64,000 nucleotides of DNA from Acidisphaera sp. S103 (GCF_009765975.1 NZ_LMUJ01000063.1:97996-161995), one strand, 5' to 3'. Shown: positions 17,907-27,440, counted from the first letter of the stretch. Notes: generated from the letters alone by a model not told the origin. Numbers and translations: made by a program.

Positions 17907-19402
17907 GTTTCGGTCAGCGGCTGGTCGCCTTGCATCAGCCGCGCATGCAGTTCCACCAGCTTATTATCCTGCGTGTCGAGTTCGATACTCACACGCCAGC
18001 CGTGCACCTCCGGGTTCGACTGCGTGACGGCGCTGACGATCTTGCCCTTGTTCGCACCGGCATCCAGCGTAGGCGGCGCATCCGCTTTCAACGCCTTCAG
18101 TGAATCACCGACGAAATCGACGATGAACTGCCGGTGCTTCTGATCGAACGACAGGCCGCACCGCGTCTGCATCGTTTGCGCCAGCTTCACCACGCCAGGC
18201 GGCGCCCAACACCAGTGCAGCCGATAGTTCAGCAAATACTCACCCTTGGCGTGCAACGGATCATGCGGCCGCCAGAACGCCACCATATTGTCGTTGACCT
18301 CACGGTCGCTCGGAATCTCGACCAGTTCCACGACGCCCTTGCCCCAATCGCCGATCGGCTCGACCCAGAGTGACGGCCGCTGCTCGTAACGGCTTTCCAG
18401 GTCCTGGTAATCGACGAACGCCCGCTTGCGCTGCATCAGGCCGTAGCCGCGCGGGCCGGCGTCTTCGAAGGAACTGACCTGCAGGTCGTGCGGATTGGCC
18501 AGCGGGCGCCAGATCGCGTCGTCATGCCCGGTGTGCAGTTGCAACCCGTCCGAGTCATGCACCGCCGCCCGCCAGTCGTCGAACCGCACCCGATCGTTGG
18601 CATCGAACAGGAACATGCTGGTCAACGGCGCCAGGCCGGCCTCGGTGATGTCGACGCGCGGGTAGGTAGCCGTTTCGGTATCGAAAATCGTATCCTCGCC
18701 GGGCCGGATGGTGAACCGGAACGCCGCCGTCGTGCTCGGGCTGTCCAGCAATGCATGGATGACGATGATGTCGGCGCCCGGCGCAGGGCGCTCCAGCCAG
18801 AACGACCGGAACACCGGAAATTCCTCGCCCGCGGAATCCGCCGTCTTGATGGCGAGGCCGCGAGCCGACAGGCCATAGCCCTGGCCCTTGGCGACGGCGC
18901 GGAAGTAGCTTGCTCCCAGGAAGGCGCACACTTCGTCGGCCTCGTCGGCATGATTCAACGGGTAGTGAATGCGAAATCCCGCGAATCCCATATCGCCGGT
19001 GGCGGGTGGCACTTTGTCGAAAGTGAACATGTCGGGGCTGTACCGGATCGGCTCCGCCTTGCCGTCGGCGACTTCGAAGATATCGACGCGATCGTGATAG
19101 ATGTAGCCGCGGTGGAAGAATTCGGCGGTGAACTTCCGCCCCTGGCCGTGCCACTGCGCCTTGGCTGGAACGAAGCGGATTCCCTGGTAGGCGGAGAAAT
19201 CCAAATTCTTGAACGGCGCGGGAAGGGTGTCCTGCGGTGCCTTATACGGTTGCAGCGCCAGTTGGCGCGCCATGTTCCGCACCGTCGCGCTGTCGAACGG
19301 CGAGGGTGCCGGCGCCGGTGCCGGATCGGCGGCGGACGCATGGTCGGCGACGGCCAGCAGCGGCAGGGACGCGCTGGCACCCAGGAACATGCGGCGAAGC
19401 AA
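17879..19402 (-). CDS. opgG: Periplasmic glucans biosynthesis protein OpgG/OpgD
   Basis: 507 residues if translation starts at TTG 19402, which has CGGAGG six bases upstream; ATG 19390 is the alternative. The export signal LRRMFLGASASLPLLAVADH ends in ASA and has a twin-arginine look, as in the OpgD branch. The mature part has the MdoG pattern: ARQLALQPYKAP, FFHRGYIYHDRVDIFEV, SYFRAVAKGQGYGLSARGLA and YLLNYRLHWCW. It acts in the periplasm on the nascent glucan. It pairs with opgH in one transcript. Confidence 0.9.
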   Translation of the reverse strand: MLRRMFLGASASLPLLAVADHASAADPAPAPAPSPFDSATVRNMARQLALQPYKAPQDTLPAPFKNLDFSAYQGIRFVPAKAQWHGQGRKFTAEFFHRGYIYHDRVDIFEVADGKAEPIRYSPDMFTFDKVPPATGDMGFAGFRIHYPLNHADEADEVCAFLGASYFRAVAKGQGYGLSARGLAIKTADSAGEEFPVFRSFWLERPAPGADIIVIHALLDSPSTTAAFRFTIRPGEDTIFDTETATYPRVDITEAGLAPLTSMFLFDANDRVRFDDWRAAVHDSDGLQLHTGHDDAIWRPLANPHDLQVSSFEDAGPRGYGLMQRKRAFVDYQDLESRYEQRPSLWVEPIGDWGKGVVELVEIPSDREVNDNMVAFWRPHDPLHAKGEYLLNYRLHWCWAPPGVVKLAQTMQTRCGLSFDQKHRQFIVDFVGDSLKALKADAPPTLDAGANKGKIVSAVTQSNPEVHGWRVSIELDTQDNKLVELHARLMQGDQPLTETWVYRWTQG

Positions 19403-19491
19403 TGGCAACCTCCGTAAGGGAATGTTACCGAGATGGCATGTCAACGCCTCTGAATTGTGGCGGTGCGGCGCACGTTCCCGTGAGACGTTGC

Positions 19492-19854
19492 CTATGCCGG
19501 ATCAATTTCCCTTTCGATCGTCGCGCCCAGGTCGCGTTCCGCAACGGCCAGGTCGTGGCTGGCCTGCAAATCGACCCAGAACTTCGCACCCGTCCCGAAA
19601 TATCGCCCCAACCGCAGCGCCGTTTCCGCCGTCACCGCCCGTCGCCCGCGGACGATATCGGTGATGCGATTGGCCGGCACCCGCAGCTTCAACGCCAGCG
19701 CATTGGCGGTCAGATTGCGTGCCGTCAGTTCGTCGGCAAGGGTTTCCCCAGGATGGGACGGCGGCAGGGCCACGCCATCGGGGTAGTGGAAGCCCTCCTC
19801 GTCATCCGGACGGGAAGCCGGAGGGACAGCGCGTGCCATGACCATCTGATCCAT
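19492..19854 (-). CDS. higA: HigA-type antitoxin (XRE family)
   Basis: About 120 residues from ATG 19854. It has the HigA/VapI pattern: HPGETLADELTARNLTANAL followed by a helix-turn-helix (LKLRVPANRITDIVRGRRAV) and TALRLGRYFGTGAKFWVDLQ. It should neutralise the adjacent HigB toxin and repress the pair's promoter. It lies 28 bases downstream of higB, in the toxin-first order normal for higBA. An upstream start at 19911 would overlap higB and is less likely. Confidence 0.92.
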   Translation of the reverse strand: MDQMVMARAVPPASRPDDEEGFHYPDGVALPPSHPGETLADELTARNLTANALALKLRVPANRITDIVRGRRAVTAETALRLGRYFGTGAKFWVDLQASHDLAVAERDLGATIEREIDPA

Positions 19855-19882
19855 GCTTGCCCTCGGGCGTTTGTCCCGGGGG

Positions 19883-20161
19883 TCAGTGCGGGTCCAGGAT
19901 GTGAAGGTCATAGGCGTCCCCGTCCTTGAAGCGGAAATGGATACGCCAGGGCCCGTTCACGTCGACCGACCAGAAATCCCGCTTGTCACCTTTCAGCTTA
20001 TGCAGTCCCACACTGTTCAACCCGGCCAAAGCCTGAAGGTTGGACGCCGTATTGATCTGCCGAAGCCGACGATGCGCGAGCGTGACATCCATGCCGGAAA
20101 ACCTGGACTTTCCTTGTTCGACGAACTGCCGCGTCGCGGAGCCCTTGATCGAGCGGATCAT
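19883..20161 (-). CDS. higB: HigB-type toxin (RelE superfamily)
   Basis: 92 residues from ATG 20161 (MIRSIKGSATRQFVEQGKSR). The RelE/HigB fold is shown by RRLRQINTASNLQALAGLNS, LHKLKGDKRDFWSVDVNGPW and RIHFRFKDGDAYDLHILDPH. Toxins of this family cleave mRNA on the ribosome. The longer frame to 20269 runs through the promoter and was rejected. Confidence 0.93.
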   Translation of the reverse strand: MIRSIKGSATRQFVEQGKSRFSGMDVTLAHRRLRQINTASNLQALAGLNSVGLHKLKGDKRDFWSVDVNGPWRIHFRFKDGDAYDLHILDPH

Positions 20162-20227
20162 GCGTATCCCCTTCCACCCCCGACGATGGGCGCCGGAGGT
20201 TAAGGAATGGTTTACGCCCGCGGAAAA

Positions 20228-20267
20228 AACATAATATACCACACGTAGTATGTCAAGGATACTATCC
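20228..20267 (-). promoter_or_regulatory. higBA promoter with inverted-repeat operators
   Basis: Read on the minus strand, TTGACA (20256-20251) and TATGTT (20233-20228) are separated by 17 bases. Inside the spacer lies ATACCACACGTAGTAT (20236-20251), with ATAC/GTAT arms. Just upstream is GGATACTATCC (20257-20267), a perfect 5-bp palindrome. These are candidate sites for HigA autorepression. The region is AT-rich against its surroundings. Confidence 0.65.
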
Positions 20268-20496
20268 ACCTCATACGATACAGAATTCTCCGGCTTCGCG
20301 TTAACCGATTTTGAGACCTGGGCTCACGACCACTGACCACGCGTCCACGGACCTGTTTTCTCGTCAGGGGCACACCGGGAACGGCAATGTGTCCGTTCAA
20401 ACCCCCCCAGCCCGTGGGATCGCGGCATCGCCAGGCTTCTTGCAATGACATCATACGGTGGTCATCTGCCACACCACCCACGCCTGGAGACAGCAA

Positions 20497-22392
20497 ATGA
20501 GTGCAACCGCGACAAGCGGTGCGGCGGCGGAAACCTCGCCCGCCGACCGGCCGGTCACCGCCGTGGGGGCGCTGGCGGCGTTGGGCATCGTCTACGGCGA
20601 CCTTGGCACCAGTCCGCTCTACACCTACCAGGCCATCGTCGGCACCGTCGGCGGCCACCCGTCGGCACAGGACGCTCTGGGCCTGCTGTCGCTGGTGGTC
20701 TGGGCGCTCATCATCACCGTCTCGGTCAAATACTGCGTCTTCGTGATGCGCGCCGACAACCACGGTGAGGGCGGCATCCTGGCCCTGATGGCGCTGGTGA
20801 CCCGGGGCCGTTCGGGTGGCGCGCTGATCGTCGCCGGCCTGTTCGGCGCCGCGCTGATTTACGGTGACGGCATCATCACGCCGGCAATCTCCGTCCTGAG
20901 CGCTCTGGAGGGCGTCAACGTCGTCACCGACGTGCTCAAGCCCTACGTGGTACCCGCCGCGCTGCTGGTGCTGCTGGCCCTGTTTGGTGCGCAGATGAAG
21001 GGTACCGCCAGTATCGGGCGCGTATTCGGCCCGATCATGCTGCTTTGGTTCGTGACCATCGCGATCCTCGGCGTATCCGGCATCGTGCGGCGGCCCGAGG
21101 TGATCGTGGCGATCGATCCCCTGCACGCGATCCGGTTTATCCTCACGCACGGCTGGCACAGTTTCGTGGTCCTGGGCGGCGTGTTCCTGGCGATCACCGG
21201 CGGTGAGGCGCTGTATGCCGACATGGGCCATTTCGGCCGCAATCCGATCCGGTCGTCCTGGTACACCGTCGTGTTGCCCGCGCTGCTGCTGTGCTACGCC
21301 GGGCAGACCGCCCTGCTGCTGGAAAATCCCGGTCTGGATGGCAATCCTTTCTTCAAGCTGGCCCCAACCTGGGCGGTGGTCCCGCTGGTGGTGCTGGCGA
21401 CCCTTGCCACCGTTATCGCCAGCCAGGCCATCATCACCGGCGCCTTCTCCCTGACGCGGCAGGCGATGCAACTTGGCTGGTTCCCGGGCCTGAACATCCG
21501 GCAGACCTCGGACGAAGAATACGGCCAGATCTACGTGCCGGCGGTGAACTGGACGATGATGGTCTGCACGCTGCTGCTGACCTACAGCTTCGGCAGCTCC
21601 GACAGCCTGGCCGGCGCGTACGGCACCGCCGTGTCCACGACGATGCTGCTGACCACCGCCTTGCTGTTCAACGCCATGCGAGACGTGTGGCGCTGGCCGG
21701 TCGTGGTCGCCGCACCGGTCAGCTTGCTGTTCCTGCTGATCGACCTGGCATTCTTTGGCGCCAATCTGCTGAAGATACGGGAAGGGGGATGGATACCGCT
21801 GCTGCTGGGTGTGCTGATCTTGATCGTGATGACGACCTGGCGCCGGGGCATCGAGGCGACCCGCCGGTCCCTGGTGCAGCGGCCGGAATCGATCGCCGAA
21901 TTCCTGGCGACACTGAAGAGCGGCACGATCGCTCGGGTTCCCGGAACCGCGGTGTTCTTCAGTCGCGGCGATGCGGCGGTTCCGGCGGTCCTGGTTGGTC
22001 ACGTCGCCCAGATGAAGGCGGTGCAGGAAACCGTCATCAGCCTGACCGTGCGTTTCGAGGATTATCCGCGTGTCCCGCTGTCCGAACGCGCCTCGGTCGA
22101 GCCGGTAGCCGAGGGGTTTTGGCACGTCACGGTGCGCTTTGGCTTCATCGAGGTTCCCAATGTCGTTGCCGCGCTGGCCTGCGCCAAGGAAAAGGGCTGC
22201 ATGATCAATCTGGATGACGCCGTCTATTTCGCCGCCCACGATCAGGTTGTGCGTAGCAAGCGCGGACCGCGGATGGCCGCATGGCGGCGCGTGCTGTTCG
22301 CCGCGATGTACCGCAACGCCGTCCGGTCGCCCGATCGTTTCGATCTTCCGCCCGAGAAGTTTCTCGAGATCGTCCGCCAGATCGCGCTGTAG
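20497..22392 (+). CDS. kup: Low-affinity potassium transporter Kup
   Basis: 631 residues from ATG 20497, with CTGGAGA upstream. The Kup signature VYGDLGTSPLYTYQAIVG is near residue 30. About twelve membrane segments follow (for example GALIVAGLFGAALIYGDGII), and the C-terminal cytosolic part after about residue 455 has the family's RVPGTAVFFSR and FWHVTVRFGFIEVP. It imports K+ with protons in the inner membrane. Stands alone. Confidence 0.97.
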   Translation: MSATATSGAAAETSPADRPVTAVGALAALGIVYGDLGTSPLYTYQAIVGTVGGHPSAQDALGLLSLVVWALIITVSVKYCVFVMRADNHGEGGILALMALVTRGRSGGALIVAGLFGAALIYGDGIITPAISVLSALEGVNVVTDVLKPYVVPAALLVLLALFGAQMKGTASIGRVFGPIMLLWFVTIAILGVSGIVRRPEVIVAIDPLHAIRFILTHGWHSFVVLGGVFLAITGGEALYADMGHFGRNPIRSSWYTVVLPALLLCYAGQTALLLENPGLDGNPFFKLAPTWAVVPLVVLATLATVIASQAIITGAFSLTRQAMQLGWFPGLNIRQTSDEEYGQIYVPAVNWTMMVCTLLLTYSFGSSDSLAGAYGTAVSTTMLLTTALLFNAMRDVWRWPVVVAAPVSLLFLLIDLAFFGANLLKIREGGWIPLLLGVLILIVMTTWRRGIEATRRSLVQRPESIAEFLATLKSGTIARVPGTAVFFSRGDAAVPAVLVGHVAQMKAVQETVISLTVRFEDYPRVPLSERASVEPVAEGFWHVTVRFGFIEVPNVVAALACAKEKGCMINLDDAVYFAAHDQVVRSKRGPRMAAWRRVLFAAMYRNAVRSPDRFDLPPEKFLEIVRQIAL

Positions 22393-22452
22393 CGTCGACT
22401 TGCCCGAGCCTGACCGGTGTTATAGCAGGGGCCGGTAAAAAGGGGGAAACCG

Positions 22453-23484
22453 ATGATGATCCACCGGCGGCATGTGCTGGGGGCCGGGGTGGCTGCGCCG
22501 TTCATCTTGTCCGGTCGGGCGCGGGCGGCTTCCGTTGTGCGGTTCGGATCGGTTGGTGGACTGACCGACGCGGGTGTGTACCTGGCGGACGATCAGGGCT
22601 ATTTCTCGGCGGCCGGCGTTGGCGTCCAAATGCTGCGCATGCCGAATGCGCCGTCACTGTTGACCGCCCTGGCGACGGGCCAGTTGGATGTCGCGGGGAT
22701 ATCCGTGACGCCGGGGCTGTTCAGCGCGATCACGCAGGGCGTGCAGATCCGCATTGTCGGGGATAAGCAGAGCGTCAGGCCGGGGTTTTCAGCCACCAGG
22801 CTTGTCGTGCGCAGTGGCTTCCCAACGGGCACGGAAGCGGCGCAGGTGGCGGCGCTGAAAGGCAAGGCGGTTGCGATCTCCTCCAAGGCGGCGTCGGTCG
22901 CGATGGTGTTGGGGAATTATCTGGCCGGGTTCGGCTTGAAGCCGACGGATATTCGCATGGTGGAATTGTCGTATCCCAGCATGGTTCCCGCTCTGGGCAG
23001 CGGGGCGGTGGATGCGGCGGTGGTGCTGGAGCCGTTTTTGTCCGAGGCGTTGCAGATGGGGGTTGCCCGGCAGGTGAACGACCTGGTGGCCGCGTCGGGC
23101 GGTACCGCCACCGAGGCCAGCACCAGCGTGCCGCTGGTGTACAGCGAAACGTTCGCCCGCGATCATGCCGCCGCACAAGGTTTCATGGATGCGTATCTGC
23201 GCGGTGTCCGGCTGTACAATGACGCCTTTGCGCGTGGCATCGACAAGGACAAGATCATTAGCATCCTGGCAACACGAGCCAAGCTGGATGCTGGCGTGAT
23301 CCGCAATGGATTTCCGGCCGGGCTTGACCCGAACGGCAAGGTCAGCGTGCGGTTCCTGCAACAATGCCAGGATTTCTTCGTGCAGCAGCATTACCTGCAG
23401 GCCCCGATCGACCTGAAGAAACTGGTCGATACATCGTTCGCCGACAGCACTGTCGCTCGCTTGGGGGAATACAAGTTCGGATGA
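22453..23484 (+). CDS. ABC transporter substrate-binding protein, nitrate/sulfonate/taurine type
   Basis: 343 residues. A twin-arginine-like signal (MIHRRHVLGAGVAAPFILSG, ending RARA) is followed by the NMT1/SsuA-like fold: FGSVGGLTDAGVYLADDQGY, then SLLTALATGQLDVAGISVTP and LGSGAVDAAVVLEPFLSEAL. It should capture a small organic anion in the periplasm. First gene of a four-gene operon; its stop overlaps the ATPase start by 4 bases. The ligand is not predictable; the downstream monooxygenase hints at an aromatic or sulfonate compound. Confidence 0.9.
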   Translation: MMIHRRHVLGAGVAAPFILSGRARAASVVRFGSVGGLTDAGVYLADDQGYFSAAGVGVQMLRMPNAPSLLTALATGQLDVAGISVTPGLFSAITQGVQIRIVGDKQSVRPGFSATRLVVRSGFPTGTEAAQVAALKGKAVAISSKAASVAMVLGNYLAGFGLKPTDIRMVELSYPSMVPALGSGAVDAAVVLEPFLSEALQMGVARQVNDLVAASGGTATEASTSVPLVYSETFARDHAAAQGFMDAYLRGVRLYNDAFARGIDKDKIISILATRAKLDAGVIRNGFPAGLDPNGKVSVRFLQQCQDFFVQQHYLQAPIDLKKLVDTSFADSTVARLGEYKFG

Positions 23485-24290
23485 CGCAGGGGCGGCAAAC
23501 AGCGCTTCAGGTCGCCGGGTTGCGAAAAGTATTCATCACCCGCCAGAACGCGGTGGTGGAAGCGATCGGCGGCGTATCGTTGGACATCGGCGCAGGAGAG
23601 GTCGTTGCGATCCTGGGTCCCAGCGGCTGCGGCAAATCCAGCCTGCTGCGCATTCTGGCGGGGCTGGACGAGGACTATGAGGGCCAGATCGATTGGTCGC
23701 TGGCCAACCCTCGCGGTTTGCCTGATCGGTTGCTGGCTGCGACCGTCTTCCAGGCGGATTCGACCATGCCGTGGATGACCGTCGAGAAGAACCTGCGTAT
23801 CGGTCTGTCGGGGTTGAAGCTGACGGCTTCGGTGGCCGAGGAACGTATCGCCCGTAACCTTGCCCTGGTTGGCCTGGCGGCGTTCCGGCGGGCTTATCCG
23901 CACGAATTGTCGGGTGGGATGCGGCAACGGGTCTCGATCGCCCGAGCGCTGGCAACCGATCCGCTGTTGCTGTTGATGGACGAACCGTTGGCCGCATTGG
24001 ATGCGCAAACCCGGATCGTCATGCAGCAGGAACTGATCAACATCTGGCAGCGAACCAACTCCACCGTCGTCTACGTGACGCACGACATCGCCGAGGCGGT
24101 GACACTTGCCGATACGGTTGTGGTGATGACCAGCCGGCCCGGCCGGATCAAGGCGGTGCGTTCGGTGCCGTTCGGACGGGATCGCGATGTGATCGCGTTG
24201 CGCCGAGAACCGGTCTTTCGCGAACTCGAAGCCGAATTGTGGACCATGGTGACGGAGGAGGTTGGTGACAGCCTTGCCGCCGATGCATGA
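23481..24290 (+). CDS. ABC transporter ATP-binding protein (SsuB/TauB-like)
   Basis: 269 residues from ATG 23481 within ATGA. Walker A LGPSGCGKSSLLRIL, Q-loop ATVFQADSTMPWMTVEKNLR, signature LSGGMRQRVSIARAL, Walker B LLLMDEPLAALD and the H-loop VYVTHDIAEAV are all intact. Q-loop and C-terminal features are those of the SsuB/TauB/NrtD group. It energises import by the adjacent permease. Confidence 0.95.
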   Translation: MTQGRQTALQVAGLRKVFITRQNAVVEAIGGVSLDIGAGEVVAILGPSGCGKSSLLRILAGLDEDYEGQIDWSLANPRGLPDRLLAATVFQADSTMPWMTVEKNLRIGLSGLKLTASVAEERIARNLALVGLAAFRRAYPHELSGGMRQRVSIARALATDPLLLLMDEPLAALDAQTRIVMQQELINIWQRTNSTVVYVTHDIAEAVTLADTVVVMTSRPGRIKAVRSVPFGRDRDVIALRREPVFRELEAELWTMVTEEVGDSLAADA

Positions 24291-25101
24291 TTCCGCGGAA
24301 GCCATGGCTCAGCGCAGCCTGCGCCGGCGGCGTAATCAGACCGTCGTCCGCTACACGCTGGGTGTGGCCTGCCCGCTGGTGCTGCTGGCGATATGGCAGT
24401 TGCTGGATGTGACCGGCGTGATCGATCCGCGTTTTTTCCCGCCGCCGACACGGGTTTTCGCCGACGGGATCGGCATTCTGGGCAACCCGGAACAACGTGG
24501 TGAACTGATGGCCGATACCTTGATCACGCTGCGCCGGCTTGGGATCGGCTATGTGCTGGGGGCGTCCGCCGGCGTGGTGATGGGCTTGGCGATGGCCCTG
24601 TATGCCCCGATGCGATATGCGTTCAGCCCGGTGGTCTACGGCACGTTCCCGATGCCCAAGATCGCGATCTTTCCGCTGCTGATCGCCCTGTTCGGCATCG
24701 GTGAGGGCAGCAAGACCGCGCTCGTCATTATGGGCGTGTTCTACATGACCTGCATCAACACGCTAAGCGGCGTGATGTATGCCAATCCGATTCATCGCGA
24801 TGTCATCAAGGCGTTCCGCATTCCACGGGTGACGGGGTGGTTGCATGTGGTCCTGCCGTCGGCCATGCCGGCCATCGTCACGGGCTTGAAACTGGGGCTG
24901 GATCAGGCGCTGATCCTGGTGGTGTCGGCGGAATTCGTGTCGGCAGACGACGGCATCGGCCACTACATCTGGGATTCCTGGCAGGTGCTGGCGATCCCGC
25001 GCATGTTCGTGGGGCTGGCGGTGGTGACCGCCATCGGCGGCGTCGCGGTCCTGTTGGGATCGTTGGCGGAACGTCGCCTGGTGCCGTGGGCCGGCCATTG
25101 A
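24265..25101 (+). CDS. ABC transporter permease (SsuC/TauC-like)
   Basis: About 278 residues from GTG 24265, preceded by GGAGGAGG; ATG 24283 is an alternative. Both overlap the ATPase 3' end. The binding-protein-dependent permease domain is seen, with DTLITLRRLGIGYVLGASAG, PKIAIFPLLIALFGIGEGSK and an EAA-like loop around IKAFRIPRVTGWLHVVLPSA. About six membrane segments. Likely a homodimer in the inner membrane. Confidence 0.93.
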   Translation: MTALPPMHDSAEAMAQRSLRRRRNQTVVRYTLGVACPLVLLAIWQLLDVTGVIDPRFFPPPTRVFADGIGILGNPEQRGELMADTLITLRRLGIGYVLGASAGVVMGLAMALYAPMRYAFSPVVYGTFPMPKIAIFPLLIALFGIGEGSKTALVIMGVFYMTCINTLSGVMYANPIHRDVIKAFRIPRVTGWLHVVLPSAMPAIVTGLKLGLDQALILVVSAEFVSADDGIGHYIWDSWQVLAIPRMFVGLAVVTAIGGVAVLLGSLAERRLVPWAGH

Positions 25102-25113
25102 GGGGAGCTATCC

Positions 25114-26238
25114 ATGGATAGGTTATCTGTCGCGATCGTCGGTGCCGGCATTGGCGGCCTTGCCGCCGCGGCGTGTCTGCGGCGCGTCGGCATCGACGTC
25201 ACGATCTATGAGCAGGCGCAACGGTTTGCCCGTGTCGGTGCCGGTATCCAGCAGAGCCCCAACGCCGTACGCGTGCTGCGTCGCCTGGGCCTGGAACAGC
25301 AGTTGCGGGACATCGCGTTCCAACCGGCCGCTGCCCTGAATCGCCAGTCCGACACAGGGGAGTTACTGTGGGAACGCGCCATGAGCGCGGCCAGTGAAGA
25401 GAAATACGGCGCGCCTTACCTGGTGTTGCACCGGGGCGATTTGCATGCCGTCCTGGCCTCCGCCGTGCCGGACGCGGTGATCCAGCGTGGCCGCAAGCTG
25501 GTGGGATTGGCGCAGCACGGGTCCGCGGTGCGGCTGGATTTCGCCGATGGCGGCAGCGCGGAGGCCGATGTGGTGATCGGCGCCGATGGCGTTCATTCCG
25601 TCGTGCGGGAGGCTCTTTTCGGCGCGGAACGGCCGTCATTCACCGGGCGTGTCGCCTACCGAACCGTCTTCCCCGCAGCACTACTGAACGGCGCCCCTAT
25701 CGACGACCAGGCCAAATGGTGGGGTCCGGACCGCCATATCGTCATGTATTACGTGAACCCGCAACGATCCGAGGTCTACTTCGTCACCAGCACGCCGGAG
25801 CCTGATTTCACCCAGGAATCCTGGTCCGCGACCGGCGACATGACGGAACTGCGGGATGCCTACCGCGATTTCCACCCCACCGTCCGTTCGGTACTGGACG
25901 CGGCGCCGTCGGCGCACAAATGGGCCCTGGTCGTGCGCGATCCGCTGTCCCGCTGGACCGAGGGCAACATCGCCCTGCTCGGCGACGCCTGCCACCCGAT
26001 GACCCCCTACATGGCGCAAGGCGCCGGCACCTCGATCGAGGACGCGGCGGTGCTGTCCCGCTGTCTGGACGGCGTCGATCCGGATGGCGTCGCAACGGCT
26101 TTGCGGCGCTACGAGACAACACGGAAACCACGCACCTCGGAGATCCAGGCGCTGTCGCGGGCCAACGACATGAACCGCTTCAAGGCGGCCAATGAGTTGG
26201 TCTATGGCTACGACGCCTGGACCGTTCCGCTGGCCTAA
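25114..26238 (+). CDS. FAD-dependent aromatic monooxygenase
   Basis: 374 residues. The dinucleotide motif VGAGIGGLAAAACLRRVG is at residues 8-25, the DG motif is ADVVIGADGVHSVVRE, and GDACHPMTPYMAQGAGTSIE is the second FAD motif near residue 290. This is the salicylate hydroxylase / 6-hydroxynicotinate monooxygenase-like group of class A flavoprotein hydroxylases using NAD(P)H and O2. AGGGGAG precedes the start, 12 bases after the permease, so it is probably cotranscribed and acts on the imported compound. It converges with the gene at 26235, overlapping by 4 bases. Confidence 0.92.
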   Translation: MDRLSVAIVGAGIGGLAAAACLRRVGIDVTIYEQAQRFARVGAGIQQSPNAVRVLRRLGLEQQLRDIAFQPAAALNRQSDTGELLWERAMSAASEEKYGAPYLVLHRGDLHAVLASAVPDAVIQRGRKLVGLAQHGSAVRLDFADGGSAEADVVIGADGVHSVVREALFGAERPSFTGRVAYRTVFPAALLNGAPIDDQAKWWGPDRHIVMYYVNPQRSEVYFVTSTPEPDFTQESWSATGDMTELRDAYRDFHPTVRSVLDAAPSAHKWALVVRDPLSRWTEGNIALLGDACHPMTPYMAQGAGTSIEDAAVLSRCLDGVDPDGVATALRRYETTRKPRTSEIQALSRANDMNRFKAANELVYGYDAWTVPLA

Positions 26239-27434
26239 GCGTCGATCGGCTCCCCGAACGGCACCCACGCCTTTCCGTCGAACCGTTGCAGCCGCATGCG
26301 CTTGATGCCGAGGTAGTCGGTCGCGGTGGTTTGGAAGCGGATGCCGGCCTGGAACATGGGCAACTGGATATCCAGGTTGGCCGCCTGCCGCATGATGTTC
26401 TCACGCGACATATCCTGGCCGCATTGCTTGAACACCTGGGCACCGGTCTGGGCGGCACAGTAACCGTAAACGTTGTTGATGTCGGAAAGGTCCGATCCCG
26501 GCATGTATTTCTGCATGAACGCCAACCAGTCTTTGTATGTCGGGTCGTCTTTCCACTGGGGATCGGATGGATCCTTCATATAGGCACCGGTCACCAGCCC
26601 AACCGCCTTGTCCAAACCCGCCGGCGCCAGGCCGGAGGAAACCGACGACCCGACCGTTGCGATCATGTAGAGAGGATCCCATTTCAGGTCGCGGACTTTT
26701 CGCAGTGTCATGGCATTGAATTTCGGAATGCCCGCCACGAACAGCGCGTCCGCACCCGACGCCTGCAACTGCACGACCTGAGAATCCACCGTCGGGTCGG
26801 TCGTTTCATAGCTCGTGGAAGCAACCAACTGCCCGACCTTGTCGCCCAGCCCGTCTTTCAGGCCCTTCATGAAATCGCGGCCCGAATCATCGTTCTGATA
26901 CAGCATCGCGATCTTGGCGTTGGGCTTGGACTCCAGGATATAGCGGGCATAGACCCGCCCCTCGACCTGGTAACTGACCTGCCAGCCGATGGTCCATGGA
27001 TAGGCCTTCGGATCACCGAACTGGGTGGCGCCCGACGCGACGAAAATCTGCGGCACCTTCTTCATGTTCAGGTATTTGCGTGTCGCCGTCGCACACGGCG
27101 TGCCGAGTTGCTGGAAGATGCAGGCGACGCCTTCTTCCTCGACCAGTTTGCGGGTCTGCTCCACCGTCTTCGGCGGGCTGTAGCCATCGTCCAGCGACAG
27201 CAGCTTGATCTTGCGGCCGTTGATCCCGCCCTGGCTGTTGATCATGTCGAAATAGGCGACCTCCACCTTGCCGATCGGGGCATAGCTGGAGGCCGGGCCG
27301 GAATACGGCATGGTCTGGCCGATCAGCAGTTCGGTGTCGGTGACGCCGGGGGCCTGTTTGGTCTGGGCGATCGCCGGGGTCGCGAGCGCCGTGCCCGCCA
27401 GAGCCAGCGCTCGGCGGCGTGTCAGTATAGGCAT
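26235..27434 (-). CDS. Branched-chain-type ABC substrate-binding protein (Peripla_BP_6)
   Basis: 399 residues with a twin-arginine-like signal (MPILTRRRALALAGTALATP). The periplasmic binding protein type 1 fold is shown by LLIGQTMPYSGPASSYAPIG, INSQGGINGRKIKLLSLDDG and GVACIFQQLGTPCATATRKY. These capture amino acids or aromatic acids for LivHMGF-type importers, but no such importer genes lie in this window. The next minus-strand gene upstream is an EthD-like protein 6 bases away. Confidence 0.9.
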   Translation of the reverse strand: MPILTRRRALALAGTALATPAIAQTKQAPGVTDTELLIGQTMPYSGPASSYAPIGKVEVAYFDMINSQGGINGRKIKLLSLDDGYSPPKTVEQTRKLVEEEGVACIFQQLGTPCATATRKYLNMKKVPQIFVASGATQFGDPKAYPWTIGWQVSYQVEGRVYARYILESKPNAKIAMLYQNDDSGRDFMKGLKDGLGDKVGQLVASTSYETTDPTVDSQVVQLQASGADALFVAGIPKFNAMTLRKVRDLKWDPLYMIATVGSSVSSGLAPAGLDKAVGLVTGAYMKDPSDPQWKDDPTYKDWLAFMQKYMPGSDLSDINNVYGYCAAQTGAQVFKQCGQDMSRENIMRQAANLDIQLPMFQAGIRFQTTATDYLGIKRMRLQRFDGKAWVPFGEPIDA

Positions 27435-27440
27435 CGGTGT

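Noticed and set aside
20212..22239. 675-residue minus-strand open frame opposite kup
   Set aside because: Its composition (Gln/His/Asp/Arg-rich, no domain) is the antisense shadow expected in GC-rich DNA; kup is unambiguous.
22393..22452. ACCGG...CCGGT inverted repeat after kup as a terminator
   Set aside because: The stem is only 5 bp with a 14-base loop, and although AAAAAG follows, there is no T tract on the plus strand.
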